A stretch of DNA of 5,038 nt, taken from NCBI GenBank assembly GCA_910584115.1, contig CAJTYN010000199.1, forward strand, positions 1 through 5,038, read 5' to 3'. Every line of letters begins with the position of its first letter. The stretch's first letter is position 1. This stretch comes from an uncultured Lachnospiraceae bacterium. Lineage in GTDB: Bacteria; Bacillota; Clostridia; Lachnospirales; Lachnospiraceae. A program made the translations under genes and the position numbers. Below the pieces are notes generated by a model that was not told the DNA's origin, searched no databases, and saw nothing but the letters and a program-made list of their open reading frames with translations. This document shows, in pieces, positions 1-4,884 of the stretch.

Positions 1-24
1 TGGTAGATCCATCACATACATCAT
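1..24 (-). CDS. 5' end of an unidentified gene, cut by the window edge
   Basis: Only eight codons are visible (MMYVMDLP), so no function can be given. The start is supported by a textbook Shine-Dalgarno site, AAGGAGG at 37-31 read on the minus strand, 6 bases before the ATG at 24. The next ATG, at 21, is also possible with 9-base spacing. The gene is on the same strand as, and 126 bases downstream of, the primase-helicase gene, so it is probably the next gene of that operon. An ATG at 29 is followed at once by a near stop (Met-Lys-stop) and is not the start. Confidence 0.6.
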
Positions 25-25
25 T

Positions 26-136
26 TCATTCCTCCTTATCTATTTTTATTAGGATGTACCTTATGTTGTTAAGATCGATCTGAGCGCATCTGTCCTTACT
101 GATGATATCTCGGATGGAGCACAGAGAGACGGGCAT
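26..136 (-). CDS. Possible 36-residue small ORF between primase-helicase and next gene
   Basis: An open frame of 36 codons starts at ATG 136 and stops at TGA 28-26, two bases before the ATG of the next gene. The product would be small and charged, with a C-terminal stretch (NNIRYILIKIDKEE) of alternating hydrophobic and charged residues. It resembles no family I know. Against it: there is no clear ribosome site before ATG 136 (the nearest purine run, AGGA, is about 12 bases away). For it: it fills almost all of the gap between two same-strand genes and ends inside the next gene's ribosome site, as a translationally coupled leader ORF would. It could equally be a chance frame. Confidence 0.25.
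   Translation of the reverse strand: MPVSLCSIRDIISKDRCAQIDLNNIRYILIKIDKEE
31..37 (-). promoter_or_regulatory. Ribosome binding site of the left-edge gene
   Basis: AAGGAGG on the minus strand, a full match to the anti-Shine-Dalgarno core, 6 bases before the ATG at 24. It decides the start of the truncated gene at 1-24. It also lies over the last codons of the possible small ORF at 26-136. Confidence 0.75.
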
Positions 137-150
137 GGACGTATAGGATC

Positions 151-2688
151 CTACTCTGTGATAGGATCATCCTGGATGATCTCAGCCTGTCTGCATGGAA
201 AATTTGAGAATAGGTATACGGTACAGGGATACCGCAGGAGTCTCGCCCGCCCGATCGCTTGTTCCAGCTCGCTCTCGATGATATGGAACTGCAGGTTTCG
301 CATATCCGGGTCCTTGAAGGTCATGATGGGGAAGGAATAGCCATTGTGCTCCACCCGTGTGACGCTCATGCCCCCGTTCTGCTCATATCCCAGGTATCTC
401 CCGATCAGCCGGTACATGAACGGTACGTTATGGGGCGTCCCCAAGACCACCAGGTCCTTGCCCTTATAGCAGTTGAAGCCCTCCGTCTTTCCGAAATAGA
501 TCCCTTTCCCGATGTCGAATTTCTTGAAGGTGATCCAGTTCATGTCAGTCCTTCCTGTGAGCTTCTGTATGCGTTCCTTTACGGTGTCGTATCCTAAATT
601 GTCGATGCAGCTGCGGCTCATGGAGTATGCGGTGTATTGGAGCAGCTTTCCCCGGTATTGGACCAGCGGGATCTCGGTGTACTGTATATACCGCCCGCGG
701 CAGTAGTCCCTGTAGAGTCTTTCGTTCAGGGATGCGGATACGATCACGAGCTTGACGCCTGGGATCTTCTTGGCCCTGAGATAGTGGACCTGTTCTCCCT
801 GTACATCTACATAGAAGGTCGAGCTAGCGAGGAAGTCCGGTATGGGGGAGCGGATGGGTAGCCCTGACGTGTAGAGCAGGTCCAGGCATTCCCTGCTCAT
901 GGCGTCCAAATCTGTATGTCCGACGGATCCGTCCTCCATCTCCAGGATCCTCCGTATTCTGGATGAGATGGGGCCGGGGAGAATGCCGCTGTCCGATACG
1001 AGCTGCAGATCATGGAAAGGGATTGATCCCGTGCCCTTGAACACGGCCATCAGGAGATCCTCGTCCACGATGATCTCATACCGTCCTAACGTCTCGGCGG
1101 GCAGTGCGAGGAGCATGGCGTGGGTGGTGACCACGTGTTTACGGCCATCGAGCTTCTTATATGCCTGCAGGTACTCTCTCAATCCCCGTATCGTATCCGC
1201 ATCCAGATCCGCTCTGTTCTCTTCCAGATATGCCTTGATCGTCTTTTTTACCCTGTCCCCGAACCCGGTCGCATAGAGTCTCATGACATCCTCTTCCAGA
1301 TCTTCCAGATCCAGTGCGCGCAGGGTCTCCGATACGTTGGGGGTCGTATGGGTCTCTACGCCGTCTTCACGCAGGTCCTTCTCGACCTGACGCTGCAGGT
1401 CCATGGTCGGGACGGCGATCATCAGGGGCCGTTCGCCGTTCCAGCGTTTGGCTATCTTACGGTAGGCCGTGGTCTTTCCGATCGAGGTCTGCGCCTTGAT
1501 CAGATGGATTCCGTTGGCGCCATGGAGCAAGGCGGTCACCAATGCCTGGTCCAGCATCCGGGTCGCTTCTTCCAATGGCACATAGCGGTCCTCATCCCCG
1601 ATACGTCTTATCCGGCTCGCCAGCCTGTGATACAGGCTCTTGCATCGGCATCTGTCCACATAGGGGCAGTCCGCTTTACCGCAGTTCGCTGGTGCGTATC
1701 TGGCCGCTCGGATGTACCGCCACTGTGCCGTCCATCTCTCCTGATGGTCTTTCAGGCCGTCGAAGAACAGCTTCTTTCCGCCCTTGACATGTGAGAGGTT
1801 TGTCGCCAGGAGGAATTTCTGCTGATGGGGGAGATCCTTTTCGTAGTGGTCCCTGAACAACGGACAGATGTCCGCGATCTCCTGATAGGATCTATCCTGG
1901 ATGAGACGGAAGTCCCTCTTGTTCTGTGTATGGTCTTTTTGAGCGGCAGGTGTTCCGGTCTCGATCACGTAATACGATGTGCTGTCAGGATCCCCTAAGA
2001 GGATATGCGGGCTGTCCGATGGGATCCCAATCCCGCCCCCGTCTGTGACCTGGTGGATCATCAGCATGTTCTCACGGACCGCTATGCCATGTTTCCTGCC
2101 AAAATTCCTTATGTTCCTGGCATAGTTCACGCTGTCCTCCGTCATCACTTTTTCCTGCATACTGATGGATAACTCTTTTATATCGATCCCCGCATCCAGA
2201 TCCTCGTAGAGCAGCCCTTTCCCGCCCAGGTAGAGCCTGCTGACATCCCTGCAGTTCTTGTCCGCTTCCGGGAAGATCTTGTGTAACAGCTCCAGGATGA
2301 TGGAGGCTGCCTGCCTGTCCTGGATGGGGATATCGTTGATGAAGACGGCCCTGAACCTCGGAGCGTCTCCCGAATGGTTATATGTAGCGTAGATGAATGC
2401 TGGCGGGACCCGGTATCTCTCTGCCCTGGATAAGAACTCTGATACTGTGATCCCGTCGTCAAAGTCCAGCGCATAGACTTGTTCCTGTGCAAAGTCCTCT
2501 TTTCTCCGCCTTCCATGGAATAGGGCTGGTGTGAACGGCCTGCCGTTCATGCCTACTTCTCGCGCAAATGTCGCGATATCGACTTCGGATACTCTTCTCG
2601 TGATCTCGTTATTGATATGCGCATACTCTCTCTTTTCTGGTTTTTTAGCATAGCATCTGTCTGACAGATGGATCCGCACTCTCTTCAT
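151..2688 (-). CDS. AEP-type primase fused to SF2 helicase, mobile-element replication protein
   Basis: 845 residues. Residues about 60-170 look like an archaeo-eukaryotic primase (AEP) catalytic domain: YALDFDDG (72-79; Asp75 and Asp77 as metal ligands), TYNHSGDAPRFR (102-113; His105, Arg111, Arg113), then DVSRLYLGG (148-156). A middle region has Cys275 in ICPLF and a cluster Cys336, Cys341, Cys347, Cys349, which could bind zinc or, as in the PriL large subunit, an iron-sulfur cluster (inference). The C-terminal half is an SF2 helicase: Walker A AQTSIGKTT (399-407), motif Ia VPT (426-428), Walker B VDED (541-544), motif III SASL (651-654) and motif VI QAIGRARLLR (810-819). Such fusions start replication of plasmids, phages and integrative elements by making primers and unwinding DNA. 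AAAGGAG lies 9 bases before the ATG. The fold and role are well supported by motifs; the exact family is not named. Confidence 0.85.
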   Translation of the reverse strand: MKRVRIHLSDRCYAKKPEKREYAHINNEITRRVSEVDIATFAREVGMNGRPFTPALFHGRRRKEDFAQEQVYALDFDDGITVSEFLSRAERYRVPPAFIYATYNHSGDAPRFRAVFINDIPIQDRQAASIILELLHKIFPEADKNCRDVSRLYLGGKGLLYEDLDAGIDIKELSISMQEKVMTEDSVNYARNIRNFGRKHGIAVRENMLMIHQVTDGGGIGIPSDSPHILLGDPDSTSYYVIETGTPAAQKDHTQNKRDFRLIQDRSYQEIADICPLFRDHYEKDLPHQQKFLLATNLSHVKGGKKLFFDGLKDHQERWTAQWRYIRAARYAPANCGKADCPYVDRCRCKSLYHRLASRIRRIGDEDRYVPLEEATRMLDQALVTALLHGANGIHLIKAQTSIGKTTAYRKIAKRWNGERPLMIAVPTMDLQRQVEKDLREDGVETHTTPNVSETLRALDLEDLEEDVMRLYATGFGDRVKKTIKAYLEENRADLDADTIRGLREYLQAYKKLDGRKHVVTTHAMLLALPAETLGRYEIIVDEDLLMAVFKGTGSIPFHDLQLVSDSGILPGPISSRIRRILEMEDGSVGHTDLDAMSRECLDLLYTSGLPIRSPIPDFLASSTFYVDVQGEQVHYLRAKKIPGVKLVIVSASLNERLYRDYCRGRYIQYTEIPLVQYRGKLLQYTAYSMSRSCIDNLGYDTVKERIQKLTGRTDMNWITFKKFDIGKGIYFGKTEGFNCYKGKDLVVLGTPHNVPFMYRLIGRYLGYEQNGGMSVTRVEHNGYSFPIMTFKDPDMRNLQFHIIESELEQAIGRARLLRYPCTVYLFSNFPCRQAEIIQDDPITE
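2654..2670. repeat. Perfect 8-bp inverted repeat inside the primase-helicase 5' end
   Basis: CATCTGTC, one T, then GACAGATG: a perfect 8-bp palindrome with a single central base, covering codons 7-12 of the primase-helicase gene. A related half-site, ATCTGTCA, lies at 2721-2728 in the divergent intergenic region. The position, next to a divergent promoter region, would suit a repressor operator or an mRNA hairpin over the translation start, but the sequence also simply encodes HLSDRC. Function is not shown. Confidence 0.35.
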
Positions 2689-2697
2689 CGATCCTCA

Positions 2698-2704
2698 CTC
2701 CTTT
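2698..2704 (-). promoter_or_regulatory. Ribosome binding site of the primase-helicase gene
   Basis: AAAGGAG on the minus strand, 9 bases before the ATG at 2688. It supports that ATG as the start; a second weaker GAGG lies 4 bases from the ATG. Confidence 0.7.
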
Positions 2705-2840
2705 ATGACTTTTTTTACTTATCTGTCACAAAGGTTGTTAAAGTTTACCGATGCGTATCATATATCGTTCATATCCTGGTATCCGGTTGGATGTAGGAAT
2801 CTATCGTCTCGGAACATCCAGGTAAAGAGCGAGTCATATA

Positions 2841-2847
2841 AAGGAGG
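2841..2847 (+). promoter_or_regulatory. Ribosome binding site of the excisionase-like gene
   Basis: AAGGAGG, 7 bases before the ATG at 2855. It decides the start: the frame is open further upstream to an ATG at 2705, but that one has no ribosome site and would add 50 residues with no family resemblance. Confidence 0.8.
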
Positions 2848-2854
2848 GTCTGCT

Positions 2855-3067
2855 ATGGATAGGTCTTATCAGACAGCGTATGATGAGGAAGGACTCCCAA
2901 CGCTCCTCACAGTGCCTGAACTGGCAGAGTATCTGGGGATAGGCAAGAACAGGGCGTATAGCCTGCTGCGCGAAGGGAGCATCAGAGGTTTCCGCATCGG
3001 ATCAGTCTGGAAAGTGAGCGAGGAAGCTGTAAGGATGTACATACGTGAAAAGTCTGGGATGGTGTGA
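2855..3067 (+). CDS. Excisionase-type helix-turn-helix DNA-binding protein
   Basis: 70 residues. The core, from LLTVPELAEYLGIGKNRAY (about 17-35) to FRIGSVWKVSEEAVRMYI (46-63), is the winged helix-turn-helix of the small excisionase/MerR-like (HTH_17) group: a T-V-x-E-L-A-x-Y-L-G-I first helix and turn, a recognition helix, then the R-I-G-x-x-W-x-V wing and a closing helix. Proteins of this size and type bind repeated sites next to att sequences or promoters and steer excision or control element genes. It is transcribed away from the primase-helicase gene, with which it shares a control region, as is common in integrative elements. Its stop codon lies inside the loop of a stem-loop that may end transcription. 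A plain transcription regulator is the alternative; no integrase is next to it. Confidence 0.8.
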   Translation: MDRSYQTAYDEEGLPTLLTVPELAEYLGIGKNRAYSLLREGSIRGFRIGSVWKVSEEAVRMYIREKSGMV

Positions 3068-3082
3068 GCCATCTCAGACTTT
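3049..3082 (+). terminator. Stem-loop overlapping the end of the excisionase-like gene
   Basis: A 14-bp stem (AAAGTCTGGGATGG pairs with CCATCTCAGACTTT, one G-T pair) with a 6-base loop that contains the stop codon. The 3' side ends in TTT but then reads ATGTTCAG, so the U-tract is short; a run of five T follows at 3094-3098. It is probably a weak intrinsic terminator and could work in both directions, since the other strand also ends in TTTT. Confidence 0.55.
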
Positions 3083-3234
3083 ATGTTCAGTCATTTTTGA
3101 ATAGAGCACATCATCATGTATGCTCCAGAGCTAGAGCTGATGATGGGGAAAAATAGATGATCAAGATCTGTTAAAGATAAAAGCGGTATGGTCCAAAAGT
3201 AGCAACTTCAGTATAGATAGACTTTATCATTAAA

Positions 3235-3293
3235 ATTGAAGAATATCAGATATCTACCTGTAATATAAGTGTCAATATCTAAAAATCTTCAAT
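3235..3293 (-). terminator. Imperfect 19-bp inverted repeat, possible minus-strand terminator
   Basis: The left arm ATTGAAGA-5 bases-AGATAT (3235-3253) is the reverse complement of the right arm ATATCT-5 bases-TCTTCAAT (3275-3293), apart from the middle five bases, where two of the five still pair. The loop is 21 bases. Read on the minus strand the stem is followed by TTTTAATG, so it could end transcription coming from the rpn-like gene about 150 bases upstream. The long loop and AT-rich arms make this uncertain; a transposon-end remnant or a protein site is also possible. Confidence 0.3.
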
Positions 3294-3367
3294 CCTTATG
3301 ATCAAAATATATAAGATCTCTATCGGATCCTTACCCAAGGATCATACCGGATCATGAATACAGGTGG

Positions 3368-3399
3368 CAGCTGTGGGAGTGCGGAGCACGGAACAGCTG
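3368..3399. repeat. Nested hairpin between the two gene modules
   Basis: The outer stem CAGCTGT (3368-3374) pairs with ACAGCTG (3393-3399), 7 perfect base pairs. Inside it GTGC (3379-3382) pairs with GCAC (3386-3389) around GGA, with small purine internal loops on both sides (GGGA and GGA). No T-run follows on either strand, so it is not an ordinary intrinsic terminator. It could be a structured 3' end of the rpn-like mRNA or a DNA site. Confidence 0.4.
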
Positions 3400-3443
3400 A
3401 CTTTCATGCATTGTGATGTCGCCGTCAGGCGATGATACAACGA

Positions 3444-3665
3444 TCAAGGATACATTTTTCTTATTATATCCACATCATTTTCGTCACAATGAAGTTTGTT
3501 GGCGATCTCCTTGTTTGTTGAGTCAGGGTCTTCCTTCAATAGCATAAAGATCTTGCTGACCAACTGGAGGGTATTGTGTTTGCCTTTTTCAATGCCTTTT
3601 TCGATGCCTTTTTCAATCCCTTCCTCTAAACCATCCTCAAATAATATACGACCTACTTTTGTCAT
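3444..3665 (-). CDS. Predicted internal RpnS-like antitoxin (gene within the rpn-like gene)
   Basis: An in-frame ATG at 3665 (Met208 of the long protein) follows a perfect AAGGAGG at 3681-3675 with 9-base spacing, better than the site of any long-form start. It would make a separate 73-residue protein from MTKVGRILFEDG, through three GIEK repeats (residues about 16-27), to the C-terminal helices ending in DENDVDIIRKMYP. For E. coli Rpn proteins it is known that the C-terminal domain (RpnS) is translated on its own from inside the gene, dimerises through a helix carrying four-residue repeats of varying number, and blocks the toxic full-length protein. The start site, the repeats and the domain position all fit here. 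Translation from this site is predicted, not shown; the purine run also encodes Arg-Arg (RRLLDM) and could be chance. Confidence 0.6.
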   Translation of the reverse strand: MTKVGRILFEDGLEEGIEKGIEKGIEKGKHNTLQLVSKIFMLLKEDPDSTNKEIANKLHCDENDVDIIRKMYP

Positions 3666-4286
3666 ATCCAATAACCTCCTTATTGTTGTGGCACTCTCTT
3701 CATTGATAAATTTATCCGTACACACCAGCAACCCTGTCAACACAAAAATCTGATCAGAGCCGTTTTTGATCAATTTGGCGAGCTTTATCATCTGTTTGAT
3801 CCGTTCCTGTTTGTTTTTGGATCCTTTTTTTGCAAGGGGGAGGATGATGAGCTGCATCAGTTCCTGTTCTGTAAGGTCTTCTCCTTTTGTCAGCTTACAT
3901 GTGATATTTTTATAGATCTCTTCTTCCGGGAGTTTTGAGATAAAGACCTGTTCCATGCGAAGTGTCATGCATGGCATTTCCAGCGCCGCGTGCGCCTTTT
4001 CCACATCACCTGTATAGATGACGATCAGTCGGATCGCAGGTATCTTACCGGTATCTTTGTAAAAACGCTCCATGACCCTGCCGATATGATCTACATATTT
4101 GATGCGGTTGTGTATCTTATCTTCTGACTCATAGTCTACGATAGCCAGAGTATCGTCTTCCAGCAGAAATAGGTTATCCATGTGTTTTTCATTTGCTGTC
4201 ACACTGGGCAGATCTGTTGGCAGGACTTGTTTGATGCGTGGTAAGCTCAATCCGTATGGAAGCCGTTTTCTTAAAAAGATTATCAA
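3444..4286 (-). CDS. Rpn-family PD-(D/E)XK nuclease (RpnL-like), probably frameshifted at its 5' end
   Basis: A 280-residue open frame from a TTG at 4286. Residues about 15-150 match the Rpn/PD-(D/E)XK 'transposase-nuclease' group as I remember it: LPRIKQVLPTDLPSV (15-29), then HMDNLFLLEDDTLAIVDYES (35-54) with Asp37, Asp51 and Glu53 as likely catalytic acids, then LIVIYTGDVEKA (87-98). A helical middle leads to three GIEK repeats (about 223-234) and a small C-terminal domain (240-280). In E. coli such proteins are DNA endonuclease toxins with antiphage activity. The frame has no ATG upstream of the core, and the TTG has GGAAG only 3 bases before it, so a true start there is doubtful. ATG 4296 in the neighbouring frame begins MEVFDNLFKKT, which looks like the family N-terminus, so one small indel near 4255-4270 probably separates them. 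It is the last gene of a compact operon. Confidence 0.75.
   Translation of the reverse strand: MIIFLRKRLPYGLSLPRIKQVLPTDLPSVTANEKHMDNLFLLEDDTLAIVDYESEDKIHNRIKYVDHIGRVMERFYKDTGKIPAIRLIVIYTGDVEKAHAALEMPCMTLRMEQVFISKLPEEEIYKNITCKLTKGEDLTEQELMQLIILPLAKKGSKNKQERIKQMIKLAKLIKNGSDQIFVLTGLLVCTDKFINEESATTIRRLLDMTKVGRILFEDGLEEGIEKGIEKGIEKGKHNTLQLVSKIFMLLKEDPDSTNKEIANKLHCDENDVDIIRKMYP
3581..3616. repeat. Three 12-bp tandem units coding for a GIEK repeat
   Basis: Three head-to-tail 12-base units at 3581-3592, 3593-3604 and 3605-3616 (consensus TGCCTTTTTCAA on the plus strand; the middle unit reads CGA at its end), followed by a decayed fourth at 3617. Read on the minus strand they code for three four-residue repeats and stay in frame whatever the number. 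Units of this kind expand and shrink by slippage or recombination. In E. coli Rpn proteins the repeats lie in the helix that forms the antitoxin dimer. Confidence 0.85.
3675..3681 (-). promoter_or_regulatory. Internal ribosome binding site for the RpnS-like protein
   Basis: AAGGAGG on the minus strand, inside codons for IRRL of the long rpn-like protein, 9 bases before the in-frame ATG at 3665. It is a full match to the Shine-Dalgarno core. Confidence 0.6.
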
Positions 4287-4753
4287 AAACTTCCATTATT
4301 ATAGGCTTTTGTGATCACATAAGATGGTTCATAATATGCGCTGCAGTTATGATCGTCGAGTACGTGACAGATCTTATCATTATATACCCGGATCATGCCA
4401 TCTATAAGATCTTCTTCTGGCTGCAGAGTGGCGAGTATCAGACGTGTGTATACTTTGCCCATCTGAGTTTCCGAAGGGATCAGATCGACTAATTCCGGAT
4501 CTGTATCTGTAATGTCGAAATCGCCTTCTTTTAGATCATATGTGCTGATCCATTCATTTTCTATTTTTAATGGATTTTCACAATGCAGTACATTAGCCAG
4601 GCTGATCAGACGTCGCCATTCTTTTTGGGGGATCCTGTTTACGATGTATCGGTTTCTTTGGCGCGATCTTTTTGCCGTACGTTCTATCATGTAGCATAGA
4701 AAATACAGATCGTCATCCGTTATCTCTTCATCTGGGAAGAACTGGTTTTTCAT
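4283..4753 (-). CDS. Unknown acidic 156-residue protein upstream of the rpn-like gene
   Basis: I do not recognise a named family, though I recall similar hypothetical proteins from Lachnospiraceae. It has no signal peptide or membrane segment. Residues 11-40 (ITDDDLYFLCYMIERTAKR and onward) and 45-70 look helical, with LANVLHCENPLKIENEWISTYDL (52-74) as the likeliest conserved core; the rest is rich in Asp and Glu, ending in CSAYYEPSYVITKAY. The start is firm: GAAGGGAG (4770-4763) is 9 bases before the ATG. The ATG overlaps the stop of the 44-residue gene upstream (ATGA), and its own stop overlaps the likely rpn-like start ATG 4296 by 14 bases, so all are probably made from one mRNA with coupled translation. 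A partner or regulator of the nuclease is a guess from position only. Confidence 0.75.
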   Translation of the reverse strand: MKNQFFPDEEITDDDLYFLCYMIERTAKRSRQRNRYIVNRIPQKEWRRLISLANVLHCENPLKIENEWISTYDLKEGDFDITDTDPELVDLIPSETQMGKVYTRLILATLQPEEDLIDGMIRVYNDKICHVLDDHNCSAYYEPSYVITKAYNNGSF

Positions 4754-4884
4754 AATGTATAACTCCCTTCATATCTTAATGTGCCCAGTGCTTTTTCTGC
4801 TCGGACCGGAACACCCCCAGTCTGCTCATCTGTGAGGGCCTCCAGCCCATTTTCTTTTGTGTCAGTAAATTCCGGTATGATCAT
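4750..4884 (-). CDS. 44-residue small protein overlapping both neighbours
   Basis: The frame runs from ATG 4884 to TGA 4752-4750. Its start overlaps the stop of the upstream nuclease gene as ATGA, and its stop overlaps the start of the 156-residue gene in the same way, so it fills the gap exactly and is very likely translated by coupling. A GAGG lies about 10 bases before its ATG. The product is MIIPEFTDTKENGLEALTDE in its first 20 residues, then a Gly-Gly-Val-Pro stretch and AEKALGTLRYEGSYTL at the end; it has no membrane segment or known motif. I do not recognise the family. It could be a real small subunit or regulator, or the decayed tail of an older gene kept in the operon. Confidence 0.55.
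   Translation of the reverse strand: MIIPEFTDTKENGLEALTDEQTGGVPVRAEKALGTLRYEGSYTL
4763..4770 (-). promoter_or_regulatory. Ribosome binding site of the 156-residue gene
   Basis: GAAGGGAG on the minus strand, 9 bases before the ATG at 4753. It lies inside the last codons (YEGSY) of the 44-residue gene. Confidence 0.65.

Larger units (their letters stand above)
2689..2854. promoter_or_regulatory. Divergent intergenic control region
   Basis: 166 bases between the divergently read primase-helicase and excisionase-like genes, so it must hold both promoters or be read through. It contains an inverted repeat TGGATGT (2788-2794) and ACATCCA (2814-2820) with a 19-base spacer, and an AT-rich stretch around 2751-2775. 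A weak plus-strand candidate is TTGTTA (2735-2740) followed, after 17 bases, by TCATAT, a poor -10; the better -10, TATCAT, sits too close. I cannot assign a promoter firmly on either strand. The repeat is a plausible binding site for the small HTH protein encoded alongside. Confidence 0.4.
3068..3443. other. Non-coding stretch with several inverted repeats
   Basis: 376 bases with no gene I can support. In order: an inverted repeat CATCATCA (3109-3116) and TGATGATG (3138-3145), flanked by ATTTTT and AAAAAT; an AT-rich part (about 3150-3320) with a long imperfect inverted repeat at 3235-3293; a hairpin GATCCTT-ACCC-AAGGATC (3326-3343); a nested hairpin at 3368-3399; and a short hairpin TCGCC-GTCA-GGCGA (3419-3432) just past the end of the rpn-like gene. 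The stretch separates the mobile-element genes from the nuclease operon, and the two genes face each other across it. It would suit transcription end sites or an element boundary, but I see no repeat pair that proves an att site. Confidence 0.6.

Noticed and set aside
1120..1794. 224-codon plus-strand frame opposite the primase-helicase gene
   Set aside because: It is a reverse-strand shadow of a motif-rich gene, with low-complexity, Arg/Ser/Gly-rich composition and no family resemblance. The other plus-strand frames between 158 and 1787 and the minus-strand frame at 2178-2516 are rejected for the same reason.
2705..2854. Upstream extension of the excisionase-like gene to ATG 2705
   Set aside because: No ribosome site there; AAGGAGG before ATG 2855 and the start of family-like sequence both favour the shorter form.
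3354..3416. 20-residue plus-strand micro-ORF in the non-coding gap
   Set aside because: No ribosome site at a proper distance, and its bases are better explained by the nested hairpin at 3368-3399.
3581..3616. Tandem units as a CRISPR array
   Set aside because: Units are 12 bases, contiguous, without spacers, and in frame within a coding gene.
4238..4492. 84-codon plus-strand frame opposite the 156-residue gene
   Set aside because: It is a shadow frame across the junction of two supported minus-strand genes, with no ribosome site that I can see.
3340..4882. 12-base identity GATCATACCGGA at 3340-3351 and, inverted, at 4871-4882
   Set aside because: A shared 12-mer somewhere within 5 kb on two strands is expected about once by chance, and the flanks do not match, so it is not taken as att or transposon ends.
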